DNA of 64,000 nt, taken from NCBI RefSeq assembly GCF_022664435.1, contig NZ_JAKREU010000001.1:620001-684000 (forward strand), written 5' to 3'. Made by a program: the position numbers and the translations under genes. Below the pieces are notes generated by a model. That model worked only from the letters and a program-made list of their open reading frames with translations. It was not told where the DNA came from and did no database searches. Origin of the DNA: Sphingomonas panni (lineage in GTDB: Bacteria; Pseudomonadota; Alphaproteobacteria; Sphingomonadales; Sphingomonadaceae). This document shows, piece after piece, positions 34,092 through 44,103 of the stretch; position 1 is the first letter of the stretch; each line of letters opens with the position of its first letter.

Positions 34092-35456
34092 TCAGGCGTC
34101 GATCGCGACCGGCGGTTCGCGAACCAACGCCGACCGGGCAAGATCGATTCGCACTGCGAGTCCGTCCGGCCGCCAGTCGCGCGCAATGCTTCCGGCCAGC
34201 TGTTGTTCGATGCTGAGCGCGGCCAGCCGCGTCCCGAATCCCGTCGCGTGCGGTTCGCCGGCAATCGTCGGTCCACCCGATTCGCACCAGTCGATCCGCA
34301 ACGCATCGCCCTGCAATCGCGTCCGGATCGCAAGCCGCCCTTCGGGCACCGACAACCCGCCATATTTGGCGGCGTTGGTGGCCAGTTCGTGGAAGATCAG
34401 CGCGACCGGCGTCGCACCACGATCGTCGATCGGTACGTCGTCCCCCTCGATCCGCCATTGCTCCGCCGCATAGGGCGACAATAGTTCGCGCAGCACATGG
34501 TGCAGCGTCGCTTCGCCGATCAGCGGGCGGGAAATGTCGCTGTGCGGCCGGGCAAGGTCATGCGCTGCCCCCAGTGCCGCGATCCGCCGGGCCAGATCGT
34601 CGGCAAAGTCGCGCACCGCCGGCATCCGTCGCGCCGACATGCGCACGAGGCCGCTGATGATCGCGAAGATGTTCTTGATCCGATGGCTCAGCTCCCGGCT
34701 CAATATGTCGTTCTGTTCGGCCGCGCGTTTTGCCGAATCGATGTCGGTGCAGGTGCCGATCCACCGCACGATCGTGCCATCCGCGTCGCGCACCGGCAGG
34801 GCACGCCCCAATACCCAGCGATAGGCACCGCTGCGATGGCGCAGGCGATATTCGATCTCGTAATCCTCGCCGGTGTCCAGGCTGTGCCGCCACCGCGCCC
34901 ATGCACGGTCCTGGTCTTCGGGATGGAACATGCCGTTCCACCCCTCGCCATCGGTCGAGCCTTCGGGCATTCCGGTGAAACGATACCATTGCGCGTTGTA
35001 ATAGTCGTGATGCCCGTCGGGCCGCGTGGCCCAGATCATCTGCGGCATGGCATTGGTCAACGTGTCGAGTTCGGCACGCGTGGCGTCGCGGGCCGTTTCG
35101 GCCTGCCGTCGCGATTCCTCACCCGATGCGATCGCGATCCAGCGCCCGGCCCCGTCCGGCCGCACGCCGAACCGGACCGGCATATCGATATGCCCGGCGA
35201 TCAGCGGCAGCGACAGGTTGAAGGGGGTGCCGCCAGCCACGGCGTGCTCCCAGCTACGCCGAACCGCAACGCGGCCCGGACCGTCATGACAACAATCCCA
35301 TATAGTCCGGCCGATCGTGCCGGGGAAATCTTCCTGCCAACGGCGGTTGCCCCACGACAATTGCCCATCGCCCGTGGCGATCCATGCCAGTACCGGCATC
35401 GCATCGGCAATATCGTGCCAGATCGGCGATGACGGATCGATATCGGCCGCTGTCAT
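34092..35456 (-). CDS. PAS-domain HWE-family sensor histidine kinase
   Basis: 454 residues, no membrane segments, so a cytoplasmic sensor. A degenerate PAS-like region (about 10-110) is followed by a clear PAS/PAC domain (about 128-245, with WNGMFHPEDQDRAW and EIEYRLRHRSGAYRWV). The H-box ELSHRIKNIFAII holds the phospho-accepting His near 262; the N-box is FHELATNAAKYG near 370, and a WxE motif (WCESGG) near 405 marks the HWE class. No response regulator is adjacent. HWE kinases in alphaproteobacteria often feed light, stress or general stress pathways. A GTG two codons upstream is also in frame. Confidence 0.88.
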   Translation of the reverse strand: MTAADIDPSSPIWHDIADAMPVLAWIATGDGQLSWGNRRWQEDFPGTIGRTIWDCCHDGPGRVAVRRSWEHAVAGGTPFNLSLPLIAGHIDMPVRFGVRPDGAGRWIAIASGEESRRQAETARDATRAELDTLTNAMPQMIWATRPDGHHDYYNAQWYRFTGMPEGSTDGEGWNGMFHPEDQDRAWARWRHSLDTGEDYEIEYRLRHRSGAYRWVLGRALPVRDADGTIVRWIGTCTDIDSAKRAAEQNDILSRELSHRIKNIFAIISGLVRMSARRMPAVRDFADDLARRIAALGAAHDLARPHSDISRPLIGEATLHHVLRELLSPYAAEQWRIEGDDVPIDDRGATPVALIFHELATNAAKYGGLSVPEGRLAIRTRLQGDALRIDWCESGGPTIAGEPHATGFGTRLAALSIEQQLAGSIARDWRPDGLAVRIDLARSALVREPPVAIDA

Positions 35457-35725
35457 GTTCACATCAATTACCCCATATGCCCCGGCCTATGCCGGATCGG
35501 GGCTTCACGCCAATGTTATCGTTCGAACGGCCATCGTACGACATACCGACTGCCAAGATCGATTGTCCGATATCTTTCGAGCGGTAGATGCTAAACAATT
35601 CGTATGCCGTCCGCTGCCGGCGACGATTTTTTGCCGCGTATCTGATCGATATCAACATTATCGCGGACAAGGCCATTGACCTGTCCTCGGCCGCGTAGCA
35701 TTTCGCCGCCATCAAGGAGAACTCC

Positions 35726-36223
35726 ATGACCGAAGATACTTCCGAACTTAACGCGATCGAGCTGGCAACCGAACTTACCATCGCGTGGCTGAACAACGGC
35801 AACAATCGCGTCGCGGCGGAGGATGTTCCGGCATTCCTGCAGACAATGCACGCCACCGTGCTGGGACTCGCATCGGGCACGTCGGAACCGGAAGAAGCCG
35901 CGCCGCAGCAGGACCATGTCGCCGCGGTGTCGGTGCGCAAGTCGCTGGCGTCGAAGGACCACATCATCTCGATGATCGACGGCAAGCCGTACAAGACGCT
36001 GCGCCGTCACCTCGCCGGCCATGGCCTGACCCCGGAAACCTATCGCGAGCGCTATGGCCTGCGCCCCGATTATCCGATGGTCGCCGAAACCTATTCGCAG
36101 AGCCGTCGCGACATGGCGAAGCGCATCGGTCTCGGCCGCAAGGCGCGCACGACCAGCGAAGGCGGCGAAGCCACCGGCGACGCCGCGCCGCGCCGCGGCC
36201 GCAAGCCCAAGGCCGCCGAGTAA
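35726..36223 (+). CDS. mucR: MucR/Ros-family regulator lacking zinc ligand cysteines
   Basis: 165 residues. The DNA-binding region near 80-140 (GKPYKTLRRHLAGHGLTPETYRERYGL, then DYPMVAETYSQSRRDMAKRIGLGRK) is that of the MucR/Ros family of H-NS-like silencers. Ros binds zinc through two Cys and two His; here the two cysteine positions are Ser and Asp (SMID, near 79-82) while both histidines remain, as in the known zinc-independent members. The N-terminal half supports oligomerisation in homologues. A strong ribosome-binding site (AAGGAGAA) precedes the ATG. It is followed by a terminator shared with hisZ. Confidence 0.92.
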   Translation: MTEDTSELNAIELATELTIAWLNNGNNRVAAEDVPAFLQTMHATVLGLASGTSEPEEAAPQQDHVAAVSVRKSLASKDHIISMIDGKPYKTLRRHLAGHGLTPETYRERYGLRPDYPMVAETYSQSRRDMAKRIGLGRKARTTSEGGEATGDAAPRRGRKPKAAE

Positions 36224-36232
36224 GCGATCACA

Positions 36233-36260
36233 AAGGGGCGGCCTTCGGGTCGCCCCTTTT
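36233..36260. terminator. Bidirectional terminator between mucR and hisZ
   Basis: AAGGGGCGGCC, TTCG loop, GGTCGCCCCTT, with one G-T pair in the stem, followed by TT and flanked by an A-run on the other side. It lies 10 bases after the mucR stop and 4 bases from the hisZ stop, fitting both transcripts. Confidence 0.85.
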
Positions 36261-36263
36261 CAT

Positions 36264-37367
36264 TCAGGCGACCGGCCGGGCGGTGTCGCCATCCCAGTAA
36301 TGGGTGCACAGCTGCGCCTGCGGCGTATCGCCGTCGGCCAGCGCCGCGACCGTTACCCAGCCCTCCGCCCGCAACCGCGCCGCTGTCGGCGATGCGGTGC
36401 CAAGCGGCAGGAACAGCCGCCGCCGGTCCTCGGTGCCCAGCCCTGCATCGAGCAGCGCATCGGCGTAGAGCGAGAAGCCGACCGCCGCTTCCTCGCGCCC
36501 GTCGGCATGGCATATGGCATAGCTGCCGCCGCGCCCGACTTCGCCCAGCACGCCCCGCGCGAACAGCGAAAAGCCCAGCCAGCTCTGATATTCGAAGCCA
36601 TGCCGCTCGGTCGGGTCCAGCGTCACGCCGACATCGGCGGGCAGCGTGGCCACGATCGCCTCGATCGCATCAAGCCGCGACGCCAGCCGCCCGGCACTGT
36701 CGGTCGCGCGCAGCCGGGTGAGCGCGGCGGCAAACGGCCCCGCCGCCTCGACCAGCGGCAGATAGGCGGGATCGATCGCCGCGACCCGGCCGGCATCCTT
36801 GGCGTCCAGCGCCGCGATCAGCGCGTCATGCTGCGGCCCCGGCGGATCGCCCGCCAGCGTCGCGACCAGATCGGGCAGGGTGAAGTCGATCGAGATGCCG
36901 GTGACGCCCGCCGCGCGCAACGCCTCGACCGCGACGGTCACGATCTCGGTCGCCGCGCCGACACTGTCGAGGCCGATCAGTTCGGCACCGATCTGACGCA
37001 GCGCACGACGCGGGGCGAGCTCGCCGGCGCGCAGTTTGAGTACCGGGCCGGCATAGGACAGCCGTACCGGGCGCGGATGGTGCCCCATGCGCGTCGCCGC
37101 GATCCGGGCGACCTGCGCGGTGATGTCCGGCCGAATAGCGAGCGTGCGCTGGCTGACCGGATCGACGAAGCGCACCGCATCGGTCGCCGCCGTACCCTTG
37201 AGCCGCCCGGCCAGCCCTGCCTCGAACTCGGCGAGCGGCGGATCGACCTGCTCATAGCCATAGCCATGCGCCACGCCCAGCACCGCCCCTTCGAAACGAC
37301 GCAGGCCGTCGGCGGCGGGGGGCAGGCGGTCGTGAAACCCTTCGGGGAGGAGGCCGGTATCGTGCAT
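36264..37367 (-). CDS. hisZ: ATP phosphoribosyltransferase regulatory subunit HisZ
   Basis: 367 residues resembling the catalytic core of histidyl-tRNA synthetase but without its anticodon domain, which is the HisZ pattern. Motif-2-like sequence RTLAIRPDITAQVARI lies near 72-87 and a C-terminal glycine-rich segment AVGFSLYADALLDAG near 318-332. HisZ activates the short-form HisG, the first enzyme of histidine synthesis; hisG is not in the window. The start at MHDTGLLPEGFHD is preceded by GGGGAC. In many sphingomonads purA follows hisZ; here a transposase relic and a methyltransferase lie on its upstream side. Confidence 0.88.
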   Translation of the reverse strand: MHDTGLLPEGFHDRLPPAADGLRRFEGAVLGVAHGYGYEQVDPPLAEFEAGLAGRLKGTAATDAVRFVDPVSQRTLAIRPDITAQVARIAATRMGHHPRPVRLSYAGPVLKLRAGELAPRRALRQIGAELIGLDSVGAATEIVTVAVEALRAAGVTGISIDFTLPDLVATLAGDPPGPQHDALIAALDAKDAGRVAAIDPAYLPLVEAAGPFAAALTRLRATDSAGRLASRLDAIEAIVATLPADVGVTLDPTERHGFEYQSWLGFSLFARGVLGEVGRGGSYAICHADGREEAAVGFSLYADALLDAGLGTEDRRRLFLPLGTASPTAARLRAEGWVTVAALADGDTPQAQLCTHYWDGDTARPVA

Positions 37368-37506
37368 GGTATGTCCCCTAGCGGGTGCGGGCCGGACGGG
37401 AAAGCGGGGACGACAACTCCCCAACCGACCATGGCAGTCAGGACCTCATCCTGGGTCCCGCTTCTTCTGGGCCAACGTCGCAAAGCGTGCACGCTCATGT
37501 TCAAAA

Positions 37507-37788
37507 ATGAAGTGCAACAGCCGCGACAATTGGGTCATGTTCCCCTGTCGCCAGCTGACCTTTACGGAACGATGTTCGATCGCTGCACTTCAGGAAGCTC
37601 GGCTATTGTCCCGGCGGATCGCTGTACCGTTGGATCGCGAGCCGTCCGCCGTTTCGCGCGCATGGCAGTGCAATGGTGTCAAGCGGATCGACTACCACCC
37701 GACGCATGATCAGGCGCACGCCTGGCCACGCCGCCGGCACGGCTGTCGGCCGAGCGGGAGGCCGCTAATCCTCACACGCCCCGGCTAG
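37507..37788 (+). pseudogene. Degenerate IS30-family transposase N-terminus
   Basis: The reading frame from about 37507 encodes LTFTERCSIAALQEARL followed by RRIAVPLDREPSAVSR and then HPTHDQAHAWPRRRHG. This is the N-terminal helix-turn-helix region of IS30-family transposases (LTxxER..IxALxxxGLSxxxIAxxLgRxpSTISRE). Several conserved positions are changed, and the DDE catalytic domain is entirely absent: the frame stops at 37788 and a methyltransferase gene follows. It is therefore an IS remnant. It sits in an otherwise gene-free 500-base gap (37368-37867) in which I see nothing else. Confidence 0.7.
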
Positions 37789-37867
37789 GTTGCTGCCCGT
37801 GACGACGCCGTACATCGGGAGGCCGGCGCCATCCTCGCCAGCCACAACCACATCCCATGAATAGGAC

Positions 37868-38614
37868 TCAGCCCTTTAAACGCGCGCGCGATGCCGGCAT
37901 CGGCACCCGGCAGGGCACGATAGCCTTCGGCTCCGGCCGCCGGCCATCGGGTGTGAACATCGCGATATAGCCGCCGGCCGACGGCATCTTCTGCAGTTCG
38001 ACCAGCTTGTAGCCGACCGCCTCGAACTCGCATTTCAACAGTGCGGGCGGCGTGCCGTGGTTCTGGGTAGGCCGGTCGGCATCGACCACCACGACCCGCC
38101 CGCCCTTGCGTATCGAGGGACGCAGGTTCCACAGAAAGGCATAGGGCTCGGCGATCTCATGGTACATATGGACCATCAGCACCCGGTCGAAGCTGTTGAT
38201 CGGCAGCTTCGCATCGTCCGGTTCGCCCAGCCGCACGCTGACATTGTCCAGCCGTTCGCGCGCGACCCGCTGCGCCAGCGCGTCACGAATCTGCGGGATA
38301 ATGTCCTCGGCCAGCACGCGGCCGTCGTCGCCGACCCGCTGCGCCAGACGGATGGTGTAATAACCCTCGCCCGCGCCGATATCGGCGACGGTCATGCCGG
38401 GCGCGATGCCGGCCTTGTCCATCACCAGTTCGGCTTCGTTCAGCCGGTCGCGCGATTCCTCGGTCGACCAGCGTGCCGAGACGATCGTTGCCACCGGCCG
38501 GTCGGCCTTGGGAAAGGTCGGCTTGTCCTCCCGCTGCGCATTGGCGGCCGGCGTCGGTTGCGTCGCGTCGCAACCGGCCAGCATCAGCAGCGCGAACGGG
38601 AGGGCGCGACGCAT
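37868..38614 (-). CDS. Class I SAM methyltransferase, lipoprotein-like
   Basis: 248 residues. The N-terminus has a lipoprotein-type signal (LMLAGC near 10-15), unusual for a methyltransferase but common for this group in alphaproteobacteria. The SAM-binding motif I is VADIGAGEGYYTI near 77-89, and later motifs include FDRVLMVHMYHE near 143-154. The substrate is unknown. The ATG begins one base after the prfB stop, so it is probably co-transcribed with mrcA-prfB. Confidence 0.78.
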   Translation of the reverse strand: MRRALPFALLMLAGCDATQPTPAANAQREDKPTFPKADRPVATIVSARWSTEESRDRLNEAELVMDKAGIAPGMTVADIGAGEGYYTIRLAQRVGDDGRVLAEDIIPQIRDALAQRVARERLDNVSVRLGEPDDAKLPINSFDRVLMVHMYHEIAEPYAFLWNLRPSIRKGGRVVVVDADRPTQNHGTPPALLKCEFEAVGYKLVELQKMPSAGGYIAMFTPDGRRPEPKAIVPCRVPMPASRARLKG

Positions 38615-38615
38615 C

Positions 38616-39743
38616 TCAGTCGACATCCTCGACATCGACCGATTCACCGGTCACCCGCTGCGACAGCGCGGCGGCCATGAACGGATCGAGCGCGCCGTCC
38701 AGCACGTCGCCCGGCGCGGTCGAGACGACACCGGTGCGCAGGTCCTTCACCATCTGATAGGGCTGCAGCACGTACGAACGGATCTGATGGCCCCAGCCGA
38801 TATCGGTCTTGGTCGCATTCTCGGCATTGGCCTCCGCCTCGCGGATCGCCAGCTCGCGCTCGTACAGCCGGGCGCGCAGCTGGTTATAGGCTTCGGCCTT
38901 GTTCTTGTGCTGCGAGCGCTGGTTCTGACACTGCACGACGATGCCGGTCGGGATATGCGTGATACGCACCGCCGAATCGGTCGTGTTGATGTGCTGCCCA
39001 CCGGCACCCGACGCGCGGTAGGTGTCGATGCGCAGGTCGCTTTCGTTATATTCGACCTCGATATTGTCGTCGATCACCGGATAGACCCAGATCGACGCGA
39101 ACGAGGTGTGGCGACGCGCGGCGCTGTCATAGGGGCTGATGCGGACCAAGCGGTGGACCCCGCCCTCGGTCTTGGCAAAGCCGTACGCATTCTCACCCTT
39201 GATCAGCAGGGTCGCCGACTTGATGCCAGCCTGTTCGCCCGAATGCTGGTCGACCAGCTCGACCTTCATGCCGCGGCGTTCGGCCCAGCGGGTGTACATG
39301 CGTTGCAGCATCCCCGCCCAGTCCTGGCTCTCGGTCCCGCCGGCGCCGGCGTTGATCTCGATATAGGTGTCGTTGCCGTCCGCTTCCCCCGACAGCAGCG
39401 CTTGGACCTTGTCATGATCGGCACGCTTGGCCAGCTCGGCGAGGTTCGCGACGCCCTCCTCCGCCATTTCGCTGTCGCCCTCGGCATCGGCCATCTCGAT
39501 CAGCTCGACGGTATCGGCGAGGTCGCGTTCGATGTCGCGGGTCGCGGTGATCGCCTCGTCCAGCCGGCGCCGTTCGCGCATCACGTCCTGCGCGGCCTTG
39601 GGATCGTTCCACAATGCCTGATCCTCGACGCGCGCGTTCAGCTCGTCCAGCCGGCGCAACGCGCGGTCCCAGTCGAGGAAGCGGCGCAGCAGCGCGAGGG
39701 CATCGTTGATCTTGTCTACATGGGCTTGCGCTTCGGCGCGCAT
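38616..39743 (-). CDS. prfB: Peptide chain release factor 2
   Basis: 375-residue RF2, which ends translation at UGA and UAA. The GGQ peptidyl-hydrolysis motif ([12 protein letters not shown]) lies near 246-257, and the stop-codon recognition tripeptide reads SPY (VRISPYDS near 203) instead of SPF, as I recall for alphaproteobacteria. The gene reads through in one frame: the programmed frameshift seen in E. coli prfB is absent. It lies between mrcA and a methyltransferase gene. Confidence 0.95.
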   Translation of the reverse strand: MRAEAQAHVDKINDALALLRRFLDWDRALRRLDELNARVEDQALWNDPKAAQDVMRERRRLDEAITATRDIERDLADTVELIEMADAEGDSEMAEEGVANLAELAKRADHDKVQALLSGEADGNDTYIEINAGAGGTESQDWAGMLQRMYTRWAERRGMKVELVDQHSGEQAGIKSATLLIKGENAYGFAKTEGGVHRLVRISPYDSAARRHTSFASIWVYPVIDDNIEVEYNESDLRIDTYRASGAGGQHINTTDSAVRITHIPTGIVVQCQNQRSQHKNKAEAYNQLRARLYERELAIREAEANAENATKTDIGWGHQIRSYVLQPYQMVKDLRTGVVSTAPGDVLDGALDPFMAAALSQRVTGESVDVEDVD

Positions 39744-39800
39744 GGGAAAACTCCGGGAATAAGCGTAATCAGGGGGAATGCCGCCGATATAGGGCGCGCG

Positions 39801-42320
39801 CTAGTAGATTCCCCCTTCGCGTTGCAAGAAGTCGCTGTCGCGCGGTTGCGCCGCCTTGGGCTGCGGCGCGGCGCGGGTCGGGTCGCGGGTGACGGGCGGG
39901 CGCGCTTCGCCGAGGCGTCCGGTGGCGCGGCGCGCCTCGGTCTCCGGCTTGAACGCTTCCCAGATGATCGCCGCCTTGGGATCGGTCGTCGGCCAGCCGC
40001 CATAGACCGGGCGACCGCTGGCACGGTCGATACGGACCATGCGGATACCGGCAGGCGCGCGGAACGGCAGCACCTCCATGTCCTTGTACGCCTTTACCGC
40101 GAATGCCTTATAGATCGGTGCGGCGATCGTACCGCCTTGGGCATAGCCGCCCAGATTGCGCGGTGTGTCGAAGCCCAGATAGAGGCCGGCGATCATCTGC
40201 GGCGTGCCGCCGACGAACCATACGTCGGTCGGGCCGGTCGAGGTGCCGGTCTTGCCCATGATCGGACGGTTAAGGTCGCGAAGCGTGGTGGCGGTGCCGC
40301 GCTGGATCACCCCCTCCATGATGTGCACCATCTGGTACGCGCTCATCGGTTCGACCACCTGACGCGACTTGATCTGCGGACGGGGCATCGGCTTGCCGTC
40401 CCAGTCGGGCGCGTTGCAGCGGTCGCAGGCGCGCCAGTTTTCGGGCAGGATCACCTTGCCGCGCCGGTCCTGCACGAAATCGATGACGCTGGGCTTCAGC
40501 TCGCGCCCCTGATTCGCGAGGATCGAATAGGCGTTGACCATGCGCATGACGGTCGTCTCGCCCGCGCCCAGCGCATAGGAGAGATAGGGCGGAAACTTCT
40601 CGTCACTGACGCCGACGCGCTGGATTAGGTCGTTGACCTTGTCCATGCCGGTCTGCGCCGCGGCGCGGACGGTCATTAGGTTGCGCGACTGTTCGACGCC
40701 CCAGCGCATCGTGTGCGGGCCGGCCCCGCCGCCACCGAAGTTGCGGAAGCATTTCTGGCCCAGTCGCCCGCCCTGATTCACGCAGAACGGCCCGTCGACG
40801 ATGATCGAGGCCGGGGTCATCCCCGCCTCCAGCGCGGCGGCATAGACGATCGGCTTGATCGTCGATCCGGGCTGGCGCATCGCCTGGGTCGCGCGGTTGA
40901 ACGACTGGATGCGGCTGTCGAACCCGCCCTGCATCGCGAGGATGCGGCCGGTGCGCGGGTCCTCGACCACCATGCCGCCCGACACGCGCGGAACCGAACG
41001 CAGCGACCATTGACTGCCGGCGGGGGCCACCGCGAGGATGTCGCCCGGCTGGATCGCGGCAAAGGCGGTGCCGCCCTGCCCCCGCACCGGCATCACGGCG
41101 TTGCCACGCGGCAGGACGCCCGTCCGCCCATCGGCAAAGCCGATCCGCGCCTCGCCGCCATCCTTCGCGATGACGATCGCCGCCTGCCAATCCTGATAAT
41201 CGATGCCAATATTGGTGTTGAGCAGCGCCGACTGCCAGTTATCCGCGTCCACCTCGGCACGCGGCTTGTTGAGCGGTCCCGACCAGCCGCGCCCCGAATC
41301 GAAGCGGATCAGCCCGGAACGCAGCGCGTCCTGCGCATCCTGCTGGATCTTCGGATCGAGCGAGGTACGCACCCACAGGCCGCCGGCATAGACGCTGTAC
41401 GGCCCGTCCTTCGCATTCTCGCCGAACTGGTTCAGCAGCTGGCGGCGCACTTCCTCGATGAAATAGCCGCCGGCGGTTTCCTTGCGCGGGGTCTGGCGCG
41501 GGATGGTGCCGAGCGGCTGGGCGACCGCGTTCGCGCGCTGGCTGGCGGTGATGAAGCCGTTGCGCTCCATTTCGCCCAGCACCCAGTTGCGCCGACCGAT
41601 CGCCCGGTCATAGCCGCGCTCGGGCGTATAGTTGGACGGCCCCTTGGGCAGGATCGCGAGATAGGCCATTTGCGGCAGCATCAGTTCGCGCAGATCCTTG
41701 CCGAAATAGGCATGGGACGCCGCCTCTACGCCGAACGCGTTCCGGCCGAGCGCGATCTGGTTCAGATAGAGTTCGAGAATCTGCTGCTTGGTCAGCGCGC
41801 TTTCGATGCGATAGGCGAGCAGCGCCTCCTTCGCTTTCCGAACATAGCTGACCTCGTTGGTCAGCAGCAGGTTCTTCGCCACCTGTTGCGTGATGGTCGA
41901 CGCGCCGATCGGGCGGCCGTCGCGACGCAGATTGGTGAGCATCGCGGCGGCGATACCGGGATAATCGACGCCGTGATGTTCGAAGAAGGTGCGATCCTCC
42001 GCCGCCAGGAACGCGCGGACCAGCAGCGGCGGATATTCGGCATAGGACAACTGCACACGCCGTTCGCGGGCATAGCTGTGGATCGGATCGCCCTCGATGC
42101 CGCGCACATTGGTCGGCAGCGGCGGTTCATAGGCGCGCAGCGAATCGACCGACGGCAGCGTGCGCCACAGCAGCAGCCAGATGAGGAACACGGCGATCCC
42201 CGCCAGCAACAGCGCGATCGCGGGCAGGCGGAACCACCACCGCCGCCGGATACGGGCGAAACGGGCGCGCCGGCCCTCTCGGGCGGCGTCGGGGGTGGCT
42301 TCGGTGTCGGATACGCTCAT
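39801..42320 (-). CDS. mrcA: Penicillin-binding protein 1A, class A
   Basis: 839-residue bifunctional murein synthase of the inner membrane. One membrane helix lies near 33-52. The glycosyltransferase-51 domain (about 70-245) has EDRTFFEHHG near 108-117 and GASTITQQ near 139-146; an OB-like inserted region follows (about 340-430), then the transpeptidase domain with SxxK (PGSTIKP near 486), SRN near 548 and KTGT near 674. The C-terminal tail is proline- and arginine-rich. It is the probable first gene of mrcA-prfB-methyltransferase. Confidence 0.95.
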   Translation of the reverse strand: MSVSDTEATPDAAREGRRARFARIRRRWWFRLPAIALLLAGIAVFLIWLLLWRTLPSVDSLRAYEPPLPTNVRGIEGDPIHSYARERRVQLSYAEYPPLLVRAFLAAEDRTFFEHHGVDYPGIAAAMLTNLRRDGRPIGASTITQQVAKNLLLTNEVSYVRKAKEALLAYRIESALTKQQILELYLNQIALGRNAFGVEAASHAYFGKDLRELMLPQMAYLAILPKGPSNYTPERGYDRAIGRRNWVLGEMERNGFITASQRANAVAQPLGTIPRQTPRKETAGGYFIEEVRRQLLNQFGENAKDGPYSVYAGGLWVRTSLDPKIQQDAQDALRSGLIRFDSGRGWSGPLNKPRAEVDADNWQSALLNTNIGIDYQDWQAAIVIAKDGGEARIGFADGRTGVLPRGNAVMPVRGQGGTAFAAIQPGDILAVAPAGSQWSLRSVPRVSGGMVVEDPRTGRILAMQGGFDSRIQSFNRATQAMRQPGSTIKPIVYAAALEAGMTPASIIVDGPFCVNQGGRLGQKCFRNFGGGGAGPHTMRWGVEQSRNLMTVRAAAQTGMDKVNDLIQRVGVSDEKFPPYLSYALGAGETTVMRMVNAYSILANQGRELKPSVIDFVQDRRGKVILPENWRACDRCNAPDWDGKPMPRPQIKSRQVVEPMSAYQMVHIMEGVIQRGTATTLRDLNRPIMGKTGTSTGPTDVWFVGGTPQMIAGLYLGFDTPRNLGGYAQGGTIAAPIYKAFAVKAYKDMEVLPFRAPAGIRMVRIDRASGRPVYGGWPTTDPKAAIIWEAFKPETEARRATGRLGEARPPVTRDPTRAAPQPKAAQPRDSDFLQREGGIY

Positions 42321-42391
42321 CGCCCGCGCGGTTTAGCAGGTTTGGGCGTGGGGGAAAGCCGGGCGTGATCCCGTGCCCCCTTCGTCATTCC

Positions 42392-42757
42392 TTACCGCCC
42401 CACCCCATCCATCGCCAGCGCATCGGACAGGAGCGCGCGGATAGCGCGAAGTTCGGTGATGCGCGCAGCGCGGCGGGGGGCCGGCGCGACCGGCAACGGC
42501 GCCTTCGCCTCCTGCGCCAGCAATTGCTGGACCCCGCGCACGGTATAGCCCTGTTCGCCGAGCAAACTGTGGATTCGGCGGAGCAGTGCCACGTCCGCCG
42601 GCCGGTAATGGCGGCGGTCGCCGGCGCGGGTCAGCGGCTTGATCTGCGGGAAGCGGCCTTCCCAATAGCGCAGCCGGTGCTGCGGCACCCCCAGTTCGCG
42701 CGCGACCTCACCGATCGAGCGATAGGCGTCGGCCGATTTGTCGACGGGGGGCGCCAA
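42392..42757 (-). CDS. MerR-family transcriptional regulator
   Basis: 121 residues. The N-terminal winged helix has [22 protein letters not shown] (near 15-36) and [14 protein letters not shown], clear MerR features. The C-terminus is only a short helical tail with no metal-binding cysteines. Homologues beside ihfA are common in alphaproteobacteria, with unknown inducers. It begins 10 bases after the ihfA stop and probably belongs to the rpmF-plsX-fabH-ihfA transcript. Confidence 0.88.
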   Translation of the reverse strand: MAPPVDKSADAYRSIGEVARELGVPQHRLRYWEGRFPQIKPLTRAGDRRHYRPADVALLRRIHSLLGEQGYTVRGVQQLLAQEAKAPLPVAPAPRRAARITELRAIRALLSDALAMDGVGR

Positions 42758-42767
42758 TCCGGTCCGA

Positions 42768-43067
42768 TCAGCCGGTCGCGAGGATGCGGTCGCGCATCAT
42801 CTGGCTGGCGCGGAAGGTCAGGACGCGGCGCGGGGCGATCGGCACTTCGACGCCGGTCTTGGGATTGCGACCGACGCGTTCGCCCTTGTCGCGCAGGACG
42901 AAGCTGCCGAAGCCGGAAATCTTGACGTTCTCGCCCTTGGACAGCGCGTCGCACATATGGCCGAGAATCTGTTCGACGACTCGTGCGGAATCGGCACGCG
43001 AAAGGCCGATTTCGCGGTGCATTTCCTCGGCAAGGTCCGCGCGAGTCAGCGTGCCATCGGTTGCCAT
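42768..43067 (-). CDS. ihfA: Integration host factor alpha subunit
   Basis: 99-residue DNA-bending protein of the HU/IHF family. The beta-arm contains [12 protein letters not shown] (near 66-77) with the proline that inserts into DNA, and [13 protein letters not shown] lies near 53-65. It forms a heterodimer with IhfB and supports recombination, replication and transcription. It follows fabH after a 73-base gap and precedes the MerR gene. Confidence 0.93.
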   Translation of the reverse strand: MATDGTLTRADLAEEMHREIGLSRADSARVVEQILGHMCDALSKGENVKISGFGSFVLRDKGERVGRNPKTGVEVPIAPRRVLTFRASQMMRDRILATG

Positions 43068-43140
43068 CGGTTCTTCTTCCCTTTCGAACTACGCCGATCC
43101 GCTAGCACGGCGTATACGAAAATTCAAAAATACGAAAGGA

Positions 43141-44103
43141 TTACCAACGCACTACGGCAGCGCCCCAGGTAAAGCCACCGCCCATTGCCTCCAGCACCAC
43201 GATATCGCCACGCTGGATCCGCCCGTCCTTGACCGCGACGTCGAGCGCGAGGGGCACCGAAGCGGCCGATGTGTTGGCATGCCGGTCGACGGTGACGACG
43301 ACCTTTTCGGGGGCGAGGTTCAGCTTGCGCGCGGTCGCATCGAGGATGCGAGCATTCGCCTGATGCGGCACGACCCAGTCGACATCCGCCGGGGTCAGCC
43401 CGGCGAGGTCGAGCGATTCGCCCATGACGGCGGCAAGGTTCACCACCGCGTGGCGGAACACTTCCTTGCCCTTCATGCGCAGCTTGCCGACCGTACCGGT
43501 CGTCGACGGGCCGCCATCGACATAGAGCAGCTGGTTGTGGCGGCCATCGGCGTGGAGCCGGGTCGACAGGATGCCGCGCCCGTCCGCCGCCTCGGTCGCC
43601 TCCAGGACGATCGCGCCCGCCCCGTCGCCGAACAGGACGCAGGTCGTGCGATCCTCCCAGTCGAGGATGCGGCTGAAGGTTTCGGCACCGATGACGAGGG
43701 CGCGGCGATGGACGCCGGCGCGCAGCATCGAATCGGCGACCTGCACCGCGTAGAGGAAACCCGAACAGACCGCCGCCACGTCGAACGCGACGCAGTCATC
43801 GATGCCGAGCGCCGCCTGCACCTTGGTCGCGGTTGCCGGGAAGGTCTGGTCCGGGGTGGCGGTCGCCAGCACGATCAGGTCGATCTGCGCCGGCTCCAGC
43901 CCGGCGGCAGCGATCGCGGCACGGGCGGCATCGGTCGCGAGCGTCGACGTCGTCTCATGCTCGCCGGCGATATGGCGGAAGCGGATGCCGGTACGCTCGA
44001 CGATCCATTCGTCGGACGTATCGACCCGTTCGGCCAGGTCCGCATTGGACACACGGTTGGCGGGAAGCGCGGAACCGGTGCCGGTGACGACTGCGCGAAT
44101 CAT
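43141..44103 (-). CDS. fabH: 3-oxoacyl-ACP synthase III (FabH)
   Basis: 320-residue condensing enzyme that starts fatty acid synthesis from acetyl-CoA and malonyl-ACP. The catalytic cysteine is in AAVCSGF near 113, the histidine in VPHQANARI near 246, and the asparagine in HANTSAAS near 276. Its ATG overlaps the plsX stop by four bases, the standard plsX-fabH coupling. Confidence 0.95.
   Translation of the reverse strand: MIRAVVTGTGSALPANRVSNADLAERVDTSDEWIVERTGIRFRHIAGEHETTSTLATDAARAAIAAAGLEPAQIDLIVLATATPDQTFPATATKVQAALGIDDCVAFDVAAVCSGFLYAVQVADSMLRAGVHRRALVIGAETFSRILDWEDRTTCVLFGDGAGAIVLEATEAADGRGILSTRLHADGRHNQLLYVDGGPSTTGTVGKLRMKGKEVFRHAVVNLAAVMGESLDLAGLTPADVDWVVPHQANARILDATARKLNLAPEKVVVTVDRHANTSAASVPLALDVAVKDGRIQRGDIVVLEAMGGGFTWGAAVVRW

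Noticed and set aside
38616..39743. Programmed frameshift in prfB
   Set aside because: The frame is continuous through the region where the E. coli shift occurs; no in-frame UGA is present.
38394..40628. 744-codon plus-strand frame opposite prfB and mrcA
   Set aside because: Antisense shadow; both genes beneath have complete family motifs.
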